64,000 nt of DNA from an uncultured Acetatifactor sp. (GTDB taxonomy: Bacteria; Bacillota; Clostridia; Lachnospirales; Lachnospiraceae). Position 1 is the first letter of the stretch. Each line of letters starts with the position of its first letter. The stretch lies in NCBI GenBank assembly GCA_910585015.1, contig CAJUCT010000013.1, positions 1 through 64,000 on the forward strand, in the 5' to 3' direction. The position numbers were made by a program, and so were the translations under genes. Shown here one piece after another: positions 53,384 through 62,872 of the stretch. Under the pieces are notes generated by a model that was given only the letters and a program-made list of their open reading frames with translations, searched no databases and was not told where the DNA came from.

Positions 53384-54121
53384 TTACATCCTATCCCCAC
53401 CCGTTAAATTCAGATTAATCCCATTAATATAGCCTGCCCCCTCACCCATTAAAAACATTATTCCGTCTGCAACTTCCTCAACCCGTATATTTCTTTTCAT
53501 TGCCGATTCTTTCGCAGTAATTTCCACTATCCGGTTGTCAATATTGGATAGCAGATCCGTTTCCATCATGTTTGGTGAAATTGCATTAATATTAATTCCT
53601 TTCCCGGAATATTCACAAGCAGCACTCTTAATCAATGCAATCAACGCATATTTGGTCAGGACATAATGACACATATATTTAGGCGGGACACCTTCGGTAC
53701 AGGCAGAGGCTACCGCAAGAATTTTCCCAAAATGATTCTTTTCCATAGATGGCAAAAACACTTTTAAAAGCTGTGCCAATGAATTGATTTGTAGTTTTAG
53801 TTCCTTCTCTGCAATTTCCCACCTAAACTCTTTTATTCTCATATATTCTAATTTTGATGCCGGAGTATGCAATATATGTGTAGGTTTATATTTTAATTCC
53901 TGAAGCTTACTAATCCATTGAGCAACCGCTGTCTCATCAGTTAAATCGCATTGGAACAAAACCAGCTTTACATAGTTGAATTCAGCCTTCAGCTTCTCAA
54001 CTTCCTCTAATCTGCTATAGTATTGACCAATTACATATACCTCTTCCTGCTGCTTTTCCAATCTTTTCAATACTTCCCGGCCAATAGAAGAACTTATTCC
54101 TGTTATGATCCAAGTTTTCAT
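53384..54121 (-). CDS. Short-chain dehydrogenase (FabG-like)
   Basis: 245 residues. NAD(P) motif TGISSSIG, catalytic Ser region (AVASACTEG), YVLTK for the Tyr/Lys pair, and C-terminal YINGINLNLTGGDRM. FabG-like enzymes reduce 3-oxoacyl-ACP. The ATG overlaps the TGA of the MaoC gene (54118-54121), so it probably acts with it on the ACP-bound chain. Confidence 0.85.
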   Translation of the reverse strand: MKTWIITGISSSIGREVLKRLEKQQEEVYVIGQYYSRLEEVEKLKAEFNYVKLVLFQCDLTDETAVAQWISKLQELKYKPTHILHTPASKLEYMRIKEFRWEIAEKELKLQINSLAQLLKVFLPSMEKNHFGKILAVASACTEGVPPKYMCHYVLTKYALIALIKSAACEYSGKGININAISPNMMETDLLSNIDNRIVEITAKESAMKRNIRVEEVADGIMFLMGEGAGYINGINLNLTGGDRM

Positions 54122-54549
54122 GCAGTTCCCTCTCCAGTAAACCCTACTGTCAGTATTGCCCTTGATATTTTCTTACCCTGTTGATTTGCTATGTATGCTT
54201 TTATTGTTATCCGGGAAAACAGTGAATTAACATCAGAAACTCGCCCAAAAACAGTCAGCTTGTCCCCTATATAGCAAGGCGATGGCCATGATACATCACA
54301 TTTTTCAAATAAAGCGTATTTTCCCGGCAAATACATTCCTACCAGCGTGGAGTAAAACGAGGCTGTCAGCATTCCGTAAACAATCCTGTCTTTCATTCCG
54401 CCATACTTTTGCGCATAATCTATATCAACATGCATAGGATTAATATCCCCTGTCAGTTCTCCAAATCCATTCATCATTTCTTCTGTTATAATAACCTCAA
54501 ACTGTTCCTCTAAACCAACACTGACATCCTGAAATTTATATTCATTCAT
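54118..54549 (-). CDS. MaoC-like hot-dog hydratase/dehydratase
   Basis: 143 residues. Single hot-dog domain with the hydratase-2 signature (FGELTGDINPMHVDIDYA, GGMKDRIVYGMLTASF). R-specific enoyl hydratases of this type add or remove water on thioester-bound acyl chains. The start at 54549 was chosen over 54585. Overlaps the SDR gene by four bases. Confidence 0.85.
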   Translation of the reverse strand: MNEYKFQDVSVGLEEQFEVIITEEMMNGFGELTGDINPMHVDIDYAQKYGGMKDRIVYGMLTASFYSTLVGMYLPGKYALFEKCDVSWPSPCYIGDKLTVFGRVSDVNSLFSRITIKAYIANQQGKKISRAILTVGFTGEGTA

Positions 54550-54568
54550 AATGTATGCCCCATATCTA

Positions 54569-54805
54569 TTATATCTTGTTTTCAATCAGTCGAATAAACT
54601 CACCAACATTACTTGTCTTTAGAACTTCCTCGGTTGTAAATTTAATTGAGAAGACTTTTTCTATCTCAAGAATTAAGTCAATATGCATCAATGAATCCCA
54701 ATCCTCTATATCATCCGCCGTCATCTCATCAAACAAAAGAATACTGTCATCATCAAAAATACGTCTGAAAATATCCTGTAAATTTTCTTTAACATCCATC
54801 ATCAT
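54569..54805 (-). CDS. Acyl carrier protein
   Basis: 78 residues, acidic, with the phosphopantetheine site DWDSLMHIDLI (Ser38 from the first Met). The tryptophan before DSL is typical of specialised carriers rather than the fatty-acid ACP. Three consecutive ATGs follow GAGGAG; the third is best spaced. It is seven bases downstream of the FkbH gene. Confidence 0.9.
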   Translation of the reverse strand: MMMDVKENLQDIFRRIFDDDSILLFDEMTADDIEDWDSLMHIDLILEIEKVFSIKFTTEEVLKTSNVGEFIRLIENKI

Positions 54806-54811
54806 TTCTCC

Positions 54812-56563
54812 TCAAATTTTTGTTATATTATATGCTCCCGTAAATTTAAAATCTGTCAGCCGGTACATTATACTTTTGGCCTCTTCGTCACTGCTTATTT
54901 GCAGAAAACCAAATTGATCATATAAATGTCTCACCAGCGCATTTTTATTTGTCTCTATATATTCCGCATAAAGTGTTTCACACCCCCACTTTTTTATCTC
55001 TTCCAATACTTGTTCAAACATCATTTCTTCAACGCCGCGTTTCAAGACACGACAACTCATCACCCATGTATCTATAAAAGCATCAGCACCCTCCCGCCTC
55101 AGGATAACGCATGAGATAAGGCCATGATTTCCAAATTTATCCTCCAACTCGCTATACAAACATTTATAATTCTGATCGTGTATGTACTTCAATATGTCCG
55201 TTTCTGAATACCGTATTGTTCTCACATTAAACTGATTGGATTTATTTATCAGCTGCGTAAATCTCTGTACATATTCAGTACTTAATACACATACCCTACC
55301 TTTCATCTCTAATGCTCTCAGATATACATCATAGTCAACTATGCTCTCCCTTAACTTCTCTCTCTTTTCATTACTGTTGTAGTCCGTATTACGGATTACA
55401 TCTTCCTGCGTAAGCTGCTGCCACTCAAACGGCGACTCCTTTTCTATCTGAATTGCATAATATGCGGGGTCTTCCGGAACATCAACTACATGAACCATTG
55501 GAAGAAAGTCATGCACAAGCTTTCTTTCTGCGGGATTGTCATCAAAAAACACCATACTGTCAAGACCTATATTCAGTTTTTCAGCTATTCTCCTAAGATT
55601 CTGTACTTTATCATCCCAGTTCGCAACAAAGCAGGCAATATCATCTAATTTGAGAATCATATTTTTGTTCTTTTCAAATGGCGTTTTGGCAATAGACTCC
55701 TCATTTTTACTGCATACAGCCAAAATCACGCCTCTATTCTTTAAGGATAAAATATATTTTTGAAAAAAACGATACGCTTCTCCCACTGCGTCATTGGGAT
55801 CTAGTCGTATTCCCTCGCATCCGTCATCTCCTATAATGCCTCCCCACACAGTATTGTCCAAGTCAAGCACTAAACACTTTCTTGTTTTCCCTTGCATTAC
55901 CAGAATCTGCCTTACAAGCAATTTACAGACTTCTGGCAAATAATCCATCTTAAATCCCAACTTATATAAGAAATATGCCGAATAATCAAACCAGTTATAT
56001 TTTCCTACATCTGAAGCAAATTCATCCAAATCAACAATCGTCACATTAGCCGGGCACTCCATAAGAATTCTTTGATTCAGTACTGTCAGGAAACTACTTG
56101 CTGAATACCACAGTTTTTTCTCCATATTGCCATACTGTCTTAATGGCGGAATCACAAAATTGGTCTGTATAATATGTACACCTTCATTTTCAGACAGATT
56201 ACTCCATATCTTCTTATAGTAGTCTACTTCTAAATTAATTCTGCGTTCAACCTTATCCTGCGTTTCCAGCACATCAGGATATGCATGAATATCTTCATGG
56301 TACGGAAAAACAATGACTATATCCGGCTTGAACATATATAAATCGGAGGACTTATCCAGTACATCCATCGCAATTCCATTATATTGCCCCTCATAAATAT
56401 CCGTCTCAATACACTCCTCATGAAGCAGATACTTAAGAACCATAGAAATATGCTGGGTTGAGTAAGAACCTATTACCGCAATTCTCAAATTCTTCGAATT
56501 TGCGACAGACTTATGCTTTGCATATTTTCTAGCTTGTCGAATTATAAGACTATTGTTTTCCAT
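54812..56563 (-). CDS. FkbH-like HAD-IIIC protein
   Basis: 583 residues. N-terminal SGNH-like region (AVIGSYSTQHISMVLKYLL, 1-210), a HAD-IIIC domain with the catalytic CLVLDLDNTVWGG near 235-247 and VFFDDNPAERK, and a C-terminal GNAT-like domain (LSTEYVQRFTQLINKSNQFN, DTWVMSCRVLKRGVEEMM). In known cases FkbH loads a glyceryl unit from 1,3-bisphosphoglycerate onto an ACP. The next gene is an ACP, as in those clusters. AGGAG precedes the start. Confidence 0.88.
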   Translation of the reverse strand: MENNSLIIRQARKYAKHKSVANSKNLRIAVIGSYSTQHISMVLKYLLHEECIETDIYEGQYNGIAMDVLDKSSDLYMFKPDIVIVFPYHEDIHAYPDVLETQDKVERRINLEVDYYKKIWSNLSENEGVHIIQTNFVIPPLRQYGNMEKKLWYSASSFLTVLNQRILMECPANVTIVDLDEFASDVGKYNWFDYSAYFLYKLGFKMDYLPEVCKLLVRQILVMQGKTRKCLVLDLDNTVWGGIIGDDGCEGIRLDPNDAVGEAYRFFQKYILSLKNRGVILAVCSKNEESIAKTPFEKNKNMILKLDDIACFVANWDDKVQNLRRIAEKLNIGLDSMVFFDDNPAERKLVHDFLPMVHVVDVPEDPAYYAIQIEKESPFEWQQLTQEDVIRNTDYNSNEKREKLRESIVDYDVYLRALEMKGRVCVLSTEYVQRFTQLINKSNQFNVRTIRYSETDILKYIHDQNYKCLYSELEDKFGNHGLISCVILRREGADAFIDTWVMSCRVLKRGVEEMMFEQVLEEIKKWGCETLYAEYIETNKNALVRHLYDQFGFLQISSDEEAKSIMYRLTDFKFTGAYNITKI

Positions 56564-56617
56564 AAGTTGTCTCCTAAAGAAATCTGCTATTAACCTTAAT
56601 CACTCGAACCATCTATA

Positions 56618-57793
56618 TTATTTAAATAATACGCTTTCCAAAAAGAAACCGAGGTTTTCTTTTAGAGACTCTGATCTTGGTTCATTCCAATAATCATCCA
56701 GAAATTCTCTCAAACTGGCGTCTTTCATACTCCACTTTTCCACGCTGTATTGTGTTGTTGTGTTATCAACGCAATATATAACCCGATTTTTATGTGAATA
56801 TATACGAATATATCTTTCCTCATCAATTCCCATAAATGAAAACTTGTACCCTTCTCTGCCTTGCATAGTATATGTATCTTCATTTTCATTTGGCAATTCT
56901 ATAATTTGCAGAACCCCCGTATCCTTATCTACACATAAAATACTATCTGATAGTGCTGGAAGAATCCAAATATACTTTCCATCAAAATCACAATCCCAAC
57001 AAAAGCGATAATTTCGAATTCTATCCTCTTCATAGGAATACCATTTTACTATTTTATCATTTCCTGCAATAATAAACTCCTTAAAATCTTTGGGTAAACT
57101 AATGTTTTGCACAATTTTCATTGTTTCAGAATCCCATTTTACTATTTCTCCCGCAAATCCTATTAACCAAAAGAAAATGCCATCATATATAATATTTGAG
57201 TAACCACTTGCCACGCTCTCTAAAAGGCACTCTCTAAAAACATCATCGCTAATTTGGTAAATAATTATTTTATTTCCCTCACATAACGGAATATATATAT
57301 TTCCTTTCTGCAATATTGGCTTAGAATATATAAGGTTTACGGGCTCTGAAGTCTCTATTTTTCTGCACGACGCAATGCATCTTTTATCCAAGTCTATTAT
57401 CACAATTCTTGCATCTTCGTAGTCCATTAAATATAATTTATCATGTTCTATTCCCACAAAAACATAAAACACATGTTTTCCTTGTATTTTTACTTCAATC
57501 TCTCTAAATATTCTCGCTGCAGCATCATAAATAAGTATCTTGTCAGCATACCCAGGAATTAAAATTATTTGATTTTTGTACTTAACAATATTCGAATAAC
57601 TACGGTATCCAATCAGTTGTTCTCCAGGTAACCTCTCAACTATCTCTATAATTTTTTCGGAAATGTCCATGCAAAATAGATAATTAAATGTTTTGCCAAC
57701 AAACCATACTCTATTGCCGTCAACACACGAACAGTCAATCTCTATCAAATCGACAACTAAATCAGTAAGCTCAGCCATTTTCTTTTTCCTCAT
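56618..57793 (-). CDS. Beta-propeller-like protein of unknown function
   Basis: 391 residues, AT-rich, with repeated strand pairs of the form IxxYDxxxxxFxEI and IxxIDLDKRCIASC that look like blades of a seven-bladed propeller (for example KILIYDAAARIFREI, IVKWDSETMKIVQNI, ILCVDKDTGVLQIIEL). No signal peptide. A start at the sixth codon (57778), preceded by AGGAAAA, is possible. It sits between FkbH and a GT-like gene. Function unknown; a scaffold or ligand-reading role is only a guess. Confidence 0.65.
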   Translation of the reverse strand: MRKKKMAELTDLVVDLIEIDCSCVDGNRVWFVGKTFNYLFCMDISEKIIEIVERLPGEQLIGYRSYSNIVKYKNQIILIPGYADKILIYDAAARIFREIEVKIQGKHVFYVFVGIEHDKLYLMDYEDARIVIIDLDKRCIASCRKIETSEPVNLIYSKPILQKGNIYIPLCEGNKIIIYQISDDVFRECLLESVASGYSNIIYDGIFFWLIGFAGEIVKWDSETMKIVQNISLPKDFKEFIIAGNDKIVKWYSYEEDRIRNYRFCWDCDFDGKYIWILPALSDSILCVDKDTGVLQIIELPNENEDTYTMQGREGYKFSFMGIDEERYIRIYSHKNRVIYCVDNTTTQYSVEKWSMKDASLREFLDDYWNEPRSESLKENLGFFLESVLFK

Positions 57794-57812
57794 TGCTTTC
57801 TAATATTCAAAT

Positions 57813-59213
57813 CTATTGCTTCAGCCTGCATCCACACATATTCATAAACCTTCTGTACCTGTTCTTGTAATCCAATTCAAATAAATCTTCATGCCTTTGT
57901 GGAATATAGCCTTCTCTATCCATCCAAAGCCTCAAAAAATCAGACAAATCTTCAAAGAGCTTTACATCACTAAAAGAAGATATATCAAATAAGTCAGTGG
58001 TTGGACCCTTAAAACAAAATACTATTTTTTTTGCATAGAGGGCTTCATAGCATACTGTACTGCCATCAGCAATCACATATTTACAAATTGACATATAATA
58101 ATCCAGGTCTCTCTCATCTGCAAATATGAAGTTAGAATATTTGTTTAAACTGGCATATTTAACAGTATTTTTCCACATGGGATGCTGTCTAAAATATACT
58201 GTTACACCTTCGCTGACAGGATTAGATAAAAAGGCGCTTAAAAACAAAAAATAGCGTTCATGATCCGTTGATGCCGCAAACAAAATACTATCCTTTTGAA
58301 CCACATTCCTGATAATAGTTTTTTTACATCCCACGGTGTATAGCTTTTCAGGTACCTTTATCTGCTGATTCCAATATTTTCCCATTGTAAGAAGATAGTC
58401 AGGAAACACCATTCTACATTTAGGATCACTTATAATATAATCACTAAAATAATACTGAAGATGCTTCTTTCCGATCCATGCATGCTGTATCTCTGCCGTT
58501 ACGATTTTTCGCTTTTTACACGCAATGATTAAGGCCGCTCCATATAAGTCTATATAATTTGCGCATGACACAATGACTAATTTGGGACGTATAATGCCCA
58601 GATACAGAGAAAACCTTTTTATTAATATATCAAGATATTTTGAGCATCCCATAAGAATTTCATGCATAGTCTTTTTAATTTGATTGTCAATCTTCCATGG
58701 AAAGCGCATTTCTATATAATGTATAATACTTTTTATAGACACTACATCTTCTTGGGGTACTGTCGATTTCTTCAAATAATTTCTAAAGAAAAAATCTGAT
58801 TTCAAACTGGGATATTCTCTCTTTAGCTTAATACCATCCGAAATCTTTCCGTTCATCAGTGCAACAGACTTTCTTAAATTCTCCTGCATAAATGGCATAA
58901 TTGTTGTGTCGTTAGAATGCCCATCAACATCTATTTTTAAAATCTCATATGTCCAAAAGGCATATACAATATCCTTATGAAGTTCCAGAAAAGGATTTTC
59001 TTTTATAACTTCATCAAACAATCTGTTTTTTACGTTTACATTCTTTTTTGAATGTGTATGTGGTTCATCCGCTCTAACAGCCTTAAATACTAAGAAAGTT
59101 CGAATAAATAACCACATGGGGATTCCTGTATTTTTGAAACAATATTTAAATAAATCACTTTTGTTCTCAAACTCATTTATTTTACGGTATATATCAAGTT
59201 CTTGATTTCCCAC
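57813..59213 (-). CDS. GT-B-like surface polysaccharide transferase (tentative)
   Basis: About 466 residues. LVIVSCANYIDLYGAALI, TAEIQHAWIGKKHLQYYFSD, RQHPMW and KYVIADGSTVCYEALY recall the second Rossmann domain of capsule glycosyltransferases and CDP-alditol transferases (HP motif, then a D-G-S-T loop in place of DYSS). Only moderate similarity is visible. GTG at 59213, with GGGGGA six bases before it, is preferred over TTG at 59231. Confidence 0.55.
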   Translation of the reverse strand: MGNQELDIYRKINEFENKSDLFKYCFKNTGIPMWLFIRTFLVFKAVRADEPHTHSKKNVNVKNRLFDEVIKENPFLELHKDIVYAFWTYEILKIDVDGHSNDTTIMPFMQENLRKSVALMNGKISDGIKLKREYPSLKSDFFFRNYLKKSTVPQEDVVSIKSIIHYIEMRFPWKIDNQIKKTMHEILMGCSKYLDILIKRFSLYLGIIRPKLVIVSCANYIDLYGAALIIACKKRKIVTAEIQHAWIGKKHLQYYFSDYIISDPKCRMVFPDYLLTMGKYWNQQIKVPEKLYTVGCKKTIIRNVVQKDSILFAASTDHERYFLFLSAFLSNPVSEGVTVYFRQHPMWKNTVKYASLNKYSNFIFADERDLDYYMSICKYVIADGSTVCYEALYAKKIVFCFKGPTTDLFDISSFSDVKLFEDLSDFLRLWMDREGYIPQRHEDLFELDYKNRYRRFMNMCGCRLKQ

Positions 59214-59265
59214 ATTTCCATCCCCCTTCAATCAAAATTGTTATCATATAAGTAATTTACAGAAC

Positions 59266-60663
59266 TTATGTCTGTCTAAATCCACGAAAATTTGCATCTT
59301 TATTCAAATATAAGTCCTTACAAATTTTTTCATAACTATTTCTCTGATTTCTTATATAGTTATCAATAAGCCGCATGTTGGCCTCATACAATTTGTTATA
59401 TACTTCTTCATCTGTATATTGGGTAAAGTTTACGGCCATAAGATCAGAATTAACATGTTTATTCTCATAGAAATCCTCTGGTCCTTCAAGCAGCCCTTTA
59501 TCTATGGCGTATTGATACAACTCACAACCTGGATATGGAGTGACAGGTCTGATTGTCCTTAACTGCGCGTGGTCATCATATTTTAACAAAAATTCCACCG
59601 CCTCATCAATTGCAGACAACGGTTCATTAATATTCCCATATATAATATTTAATCCCGGACTAATGCCAACAGCCAAGGTATTTTCTACACCCCTTATAAT
59701 CATTTCCTTGGTAAGTCCTTTATGCATTACCCTCAGAGTAGGCTCATCTAATGATTCAATACCATAATTAATAAACGTACACCCTGCTTCTTTCATTTTC
59801 TTTAATACATCTAGGTCTGCAAAATTAAGCCGCCCATTACAGTTCCATCTTATGTTAAGATCCGCATCAATAAATGCCTGACACAATTCTAATGTTCTCT
59901 TTTGAGAACTCATCAGTAATTCATCAGAAAATTCTATATAGCTAACATTATACTTATCCTTCACAAATCGAATCTCTTCTATTATACTTTTCGCGCTGCG
60001 TGGCCTAAACCCTTTATCCATTCTATAACAAAAATTACACGCAAATATGCACCCCCGCCCTGATAACATCGGAATTGATTTTTCATTTGCCCTAATATTT
60101 GGCATCCGCAGCATCGTATAATATGTCATATCAAACAAATCATATGCGGGCATCGAAATGCTGTCTATATCTTCTATTAGTTCTCTCGCTTCTGTTCTCA
60201 CATAGCAATCATTTTCGTCTATATATGCAATCCCTTTTACAGTTCTTCTATCTCTTTTCCCTTCAATAGCCTCAAATAATTCTACAATTGTAATTTCACC
60301 TTCTCCGATTCCACAATAATCAGCCTTTGTTTTTCTTAAAAAATACTCTGGCTCTGCTGCCGGCCCATGTCCTCCAATCAAGTATTTGAACTTATGCCTA
60401 TTTCTTGAATTGTTTATGGCATCAGACAGTTTTAGCAACTTTCTATATTGATAATATCCTCCTATGACACTCACTTGCACAACATCAAAACTATTATTAT
60501 CCAAATATTCCGTTAAGTGTTCATCTGGCCAGTGATAAATGTCCTGCTGATAAATTGTTATCTCGTGACCTTTTTCCCTTTCAGCAGAAGCCAAATATGC
60601 CAATCCTTGGGGAAAATAGCTTGTAAAGGAATCATTATCGTACACCACCATAAGTACTTTCAT
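59266..60663 (-). CDS. Radical SAM enzyme with B12-binding-type N-terminal domain
   Basis: 465 residues. An N-terminal alpha/beta domain of cobalamin-binding shape (PQGLAYLASAEREKGHE, LIGGHGPAAEPEYFL, YCGIGEGE) is followed by the radical SAM core with SGRGCIFACNFCYR (C-x3-C-x2-C) and a C-terminal extension. Such class B enzymes methylate unreactive carbons or rearrange carbon skeletons. In this locus it likely modifies a sugar or an acyl group; the next gene is a plain methyltransferase. GGAG before the start. Confidence 0.85.
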   Translation of the reverse strand: MKVLMVVYDNDSFTSYFPQGLAYLASAEREKGHEITIYQQDIYHWPDEHLTEYLDNNSFDVVQVSVIGGYYQYRKLLKLSDAINNSRNRHKFKYLIGGHGPAAEPEYFLRKTKADYCGIGEGEITIVELFEAIEGKRDRRTVKGIAYIDENDCYVRTEARELIEDIDSISMPAYDLFDMTYYTMLRMPNIRANEKSIPMLSGRGCIFACNFCYRMDKGFRPRSAKSIIEEIRFVKDKYNVSYIEFSDELLMSSQKRTLELCQAFIDADLNIRWNCNGRLNFADLDVLKKMKEAGCTFINYGIESLDEPTLRVMHKGLTKEMIIRGVENTLAVGISPGLNIIYGNINEPLSAIDEAVEFLLKYDDHAQLRTIRPVTPYPGCELYQYAIDKGLLEGPEDFYENKHVNSDLMAVNFTQYTDEEVYNKLYEANMRLIDNYIRNQRNSYEKICKDLYLNKDANFRGFRQT

Positions 60664-60711
60664 TGCGTTCTCTTCTCCTATTCTATTGCCAAATATTTTT
60701 CAATTCTCTTT

Positions 60712-61479
60712 TCAAGAAAAAACTTTTGAATACATATCACTAAATTTTTCAAAGCTCATACTATTATCAAAATCTTCACTCTTCCTTAATATAAACATCC
60801 ATTCATAAAACCTATCGGGTAATTCGCTTTGATAAATATTCTTAGAGAAATCACCTCTTCTTAAAAAAAACCTCTGTTCTTCAATCGTTACTCCTCTTTT
60901 GGGGAACTGCAATATAAGATTATGTATATCAGAAAAATAATTAGGATGACCTTTCTTTCTCGCATTTATTTCAGCAACGTATGCCGCCTCATCATCCTCA
61001 AAATATGTATTATTTTTCCCTGTTATAAGTATTTTCCCATTTGGTTTTATAACTCTAAAAAGTTCTAGCAGAATTTCCTCCTGCCGACATGCATCAAAAA
61101 CTCCCCAACATACTACTTTATCAAAATAGCCATCTTTAAACGGAAGATTTAGTCCGTCAAATTCATACAAGTCTCTGCCTATCTGTAAATCCTCATTATT
61201 TCTTTGTGCATGTTCAAGGGTGGTCCCTGAAACGTCAGCACCAATATATATACTATTTTCATATTGCTTTCTGAAATACGGATACAGTCGAGCTGTCCCA
61301 CATCCAAAATCCAATAGTTTTTCCCCCTTCTGAATCTGCAACAATTCCACATAATTTACAAAGAGTAAATCACTCATTGTCTTGTCACAAGATTCCGATT
61401 TTGAGTTAGCTTCTATGACTTTATTCTCCCAGTATTCAACATAATTATTCCAAAACTCTTTACTATTTGTGTTATCCAT
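60712..61479 (-). CDS. SAM-dependent methyltransferase
   Basis: 255 residues. Motif I LLDFGCGTARLYPYF, then YIGADVSGTTLEHAQ, KVVCWGVFDACRQEE and RVIKPNGKILITGKN, typical of class I (UbiE-like) enzymes. The ATG at 61479 has AAGGAGG eight bases upstream. Probably O- or N-methylates a glycan residue. Eight-base-class spacing to the upstream gene suggests co-translation. Confidence 0.85.
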   Translation of the reverse strand: MDNTNSKEFWNNYVEYWENKVIEANSKSESCDKTMSDLLFVNYVELLQIQKGEKLLDFGCGTARLYPYFRKQYENSIYIGADVSGTTLEHAQRNNEDLQIGRDLYEFDGLNLPFKDGYFDKVVCWGVFDACRQEEILLELFRVIKPNGKILITGKNNTYFEDDEAAYVAEINARKKGHPNYFSDIHNLILQFPKRGVTIEEQRFFLRRGDFSKNIYQSELPDRFYEWMFILRKSEDFDNSMSFEKFSDMYSKVFS

Positions 61480-61492
61480 AACCAATTCCTCC

Positions 61493-62830
61493 TTATGAAT
61501 TTAAAACTTTTCTCTGTATAGCACCTGTCCTAATTTCTATGACAATAATATCCGTTACTCCGCTTGTACTATTTGCCGCAATTCCTATTTTCTCAATTTG
61601 ATCAAGTTCAACCGAATCTCGGTCAAAAGAAAATGACCATTTATTATCATCAATAAAATCCAAATTACTCCAAACGTAGCGCCCTCCAAACAATTTCACG
61701 CAGAAAAACGGCTGCGTACCAAAGATATTTTTATCCGCCGTTATACTCATGCACTTTCTCTCATTTTGTAATTCTACACTTAAATTGCAGCTTGCCGCTT
61801 CTAAATTAAAATATTTACGCATTCCCTCAAGCGCATTGCAAAACTCGAACTGTACCTCCGGATATTTATAAATAACCTCTGTCAGCATTTTTCGCATTAA
61901 ATCTACATCGTAACAAATATCCCTAAAGTCATGATCCGTAAACGACACCAACTGCGATTTTCCTGATTCTGCTTCTGCAAACGCTTGTTCAAAATCTTCA
62001 GGAGTAATGTTACGCATTCTTGTATTCATATTTAAACATCTTGCAATAACTCTTTTACAATCTCCTTTCTTTCTATAATCTGCATAATCTGGATGGTAAG
62101 GTTCCCATGACGTCGGTGCGCCAACCCAGTTCCCCAATCTCCCATTTTTCATATCACGCTGCTCATACTGAACATTCTCCAAAACAGATTGATTGGCATA
62201 ATCGAAAGGAATCCATTGTTCTAATAGCCAATGTGAGTCCGGTCTTTCAGTATGAAATCCGGGTCTGTATATAGCCGGAAAAAATTGTCTGTCTATCACG
62301 TTTCTCGCTAATATTTCAAATACATTTCCGGATCCGACATAATTAACACCGCATGCATTGTAATCCCCATTTACCGGCAATGGGTGATAATGCCATCCAA
62401 CAATATCTCCCAAGGAGTATTCTATTTTATTTACATACCAGTCATAGATTGAATGCCATCCCGCCACTCTCATACGCGGGTTTTCTCCTTGAAAGCCCAC
62501 GTGCTCCATACAAAACCAACTGCATACCCATCCCTTTCCGCTGCTGTCCAAAAGTTCTTCCCGAAATGCTTTACTATTAAGCTTTTGCAACATTTTTTCT
62601 ATATCAGAAAAATTTCTAAATGTCGATAGCAGAGAATTATCAAGCGCCTTTGACACTTCTTTCTCTTTTCCGCCCAGACTTATTCTTTCTTCCTGCAATT
62701 TTCTTAGGTTTTCCTCTGTGGGTTCTATTTCTATTTCAAATATATTCCTTAGCCTCTCAAAAGTAGCTTCCAGCGTTTCATATAAAGGTCCTTCTGTATC
62801 AATGCAGTGAACAATATACACTTTTCCCAT
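61493..62830 (-). CDS. Polysaccharide deacetylase-like protein (tentative)
   Basis: 445 residues. VHCIDTEGP at the N-terminus, GWHYHPLPV in the middle and YRPGFHTERPDSHWLLEQ resemble the Asp, His and Arg motifs of deacetylase-type beta/alpha barrels; LVSFTDHDFRD near residue 300 may be the closing motif. A beta-rich tail of about 110 residues follows. No signal peptide. Could remove an acetyl group from a cytosolic sugar precursor, for instance in nonulosonate or aminosugar synthesis. Identification rests on motif shape only. Confidence 0.5.
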   Translation of the reverse strand: MGKVYIVHCIDTEGPLYETLEATFERLRNIFEIEIEPTEENLRKLQEERISLGGKEKEVSKALDNSLLSTFRNFSDIEKMLQKLNSKAFREELLDSSGKGWVCSWFCMEHVGFQGENPRMRVAGWHSIYDWYVNKIEYSLGDIVGWHYHPLPVNGDYNACGVNYVGSGNVFEILARNVIDRQFFPAIYRPGFHTERPDSHWLLEQWIPFDYANQSVLENVQYEQRDMKNGRLGNWVGAPTSWEPYHPDYADYRKKGDCKRVIARCLNMNTRMRNITPEDFEQAFAEAESGKSQLVSFTDHDFRDICYDVDLMRKMLTEVIYKYPEVQFEFCNALEGMRKYFNLEAASCNLSVELQNERKCMSITADKNIFGTQPFFCVKLFGGRYVWSNLDFIDDNKWSFSFDRDSVELDQIEKIGIAANSTSGVTDIIVIEIRTGAIQRKVLNS

Positions 62831-62872
62831 AATATTTCACCCTCTGTTTCCACCAATGAAAACTCCTCAATT

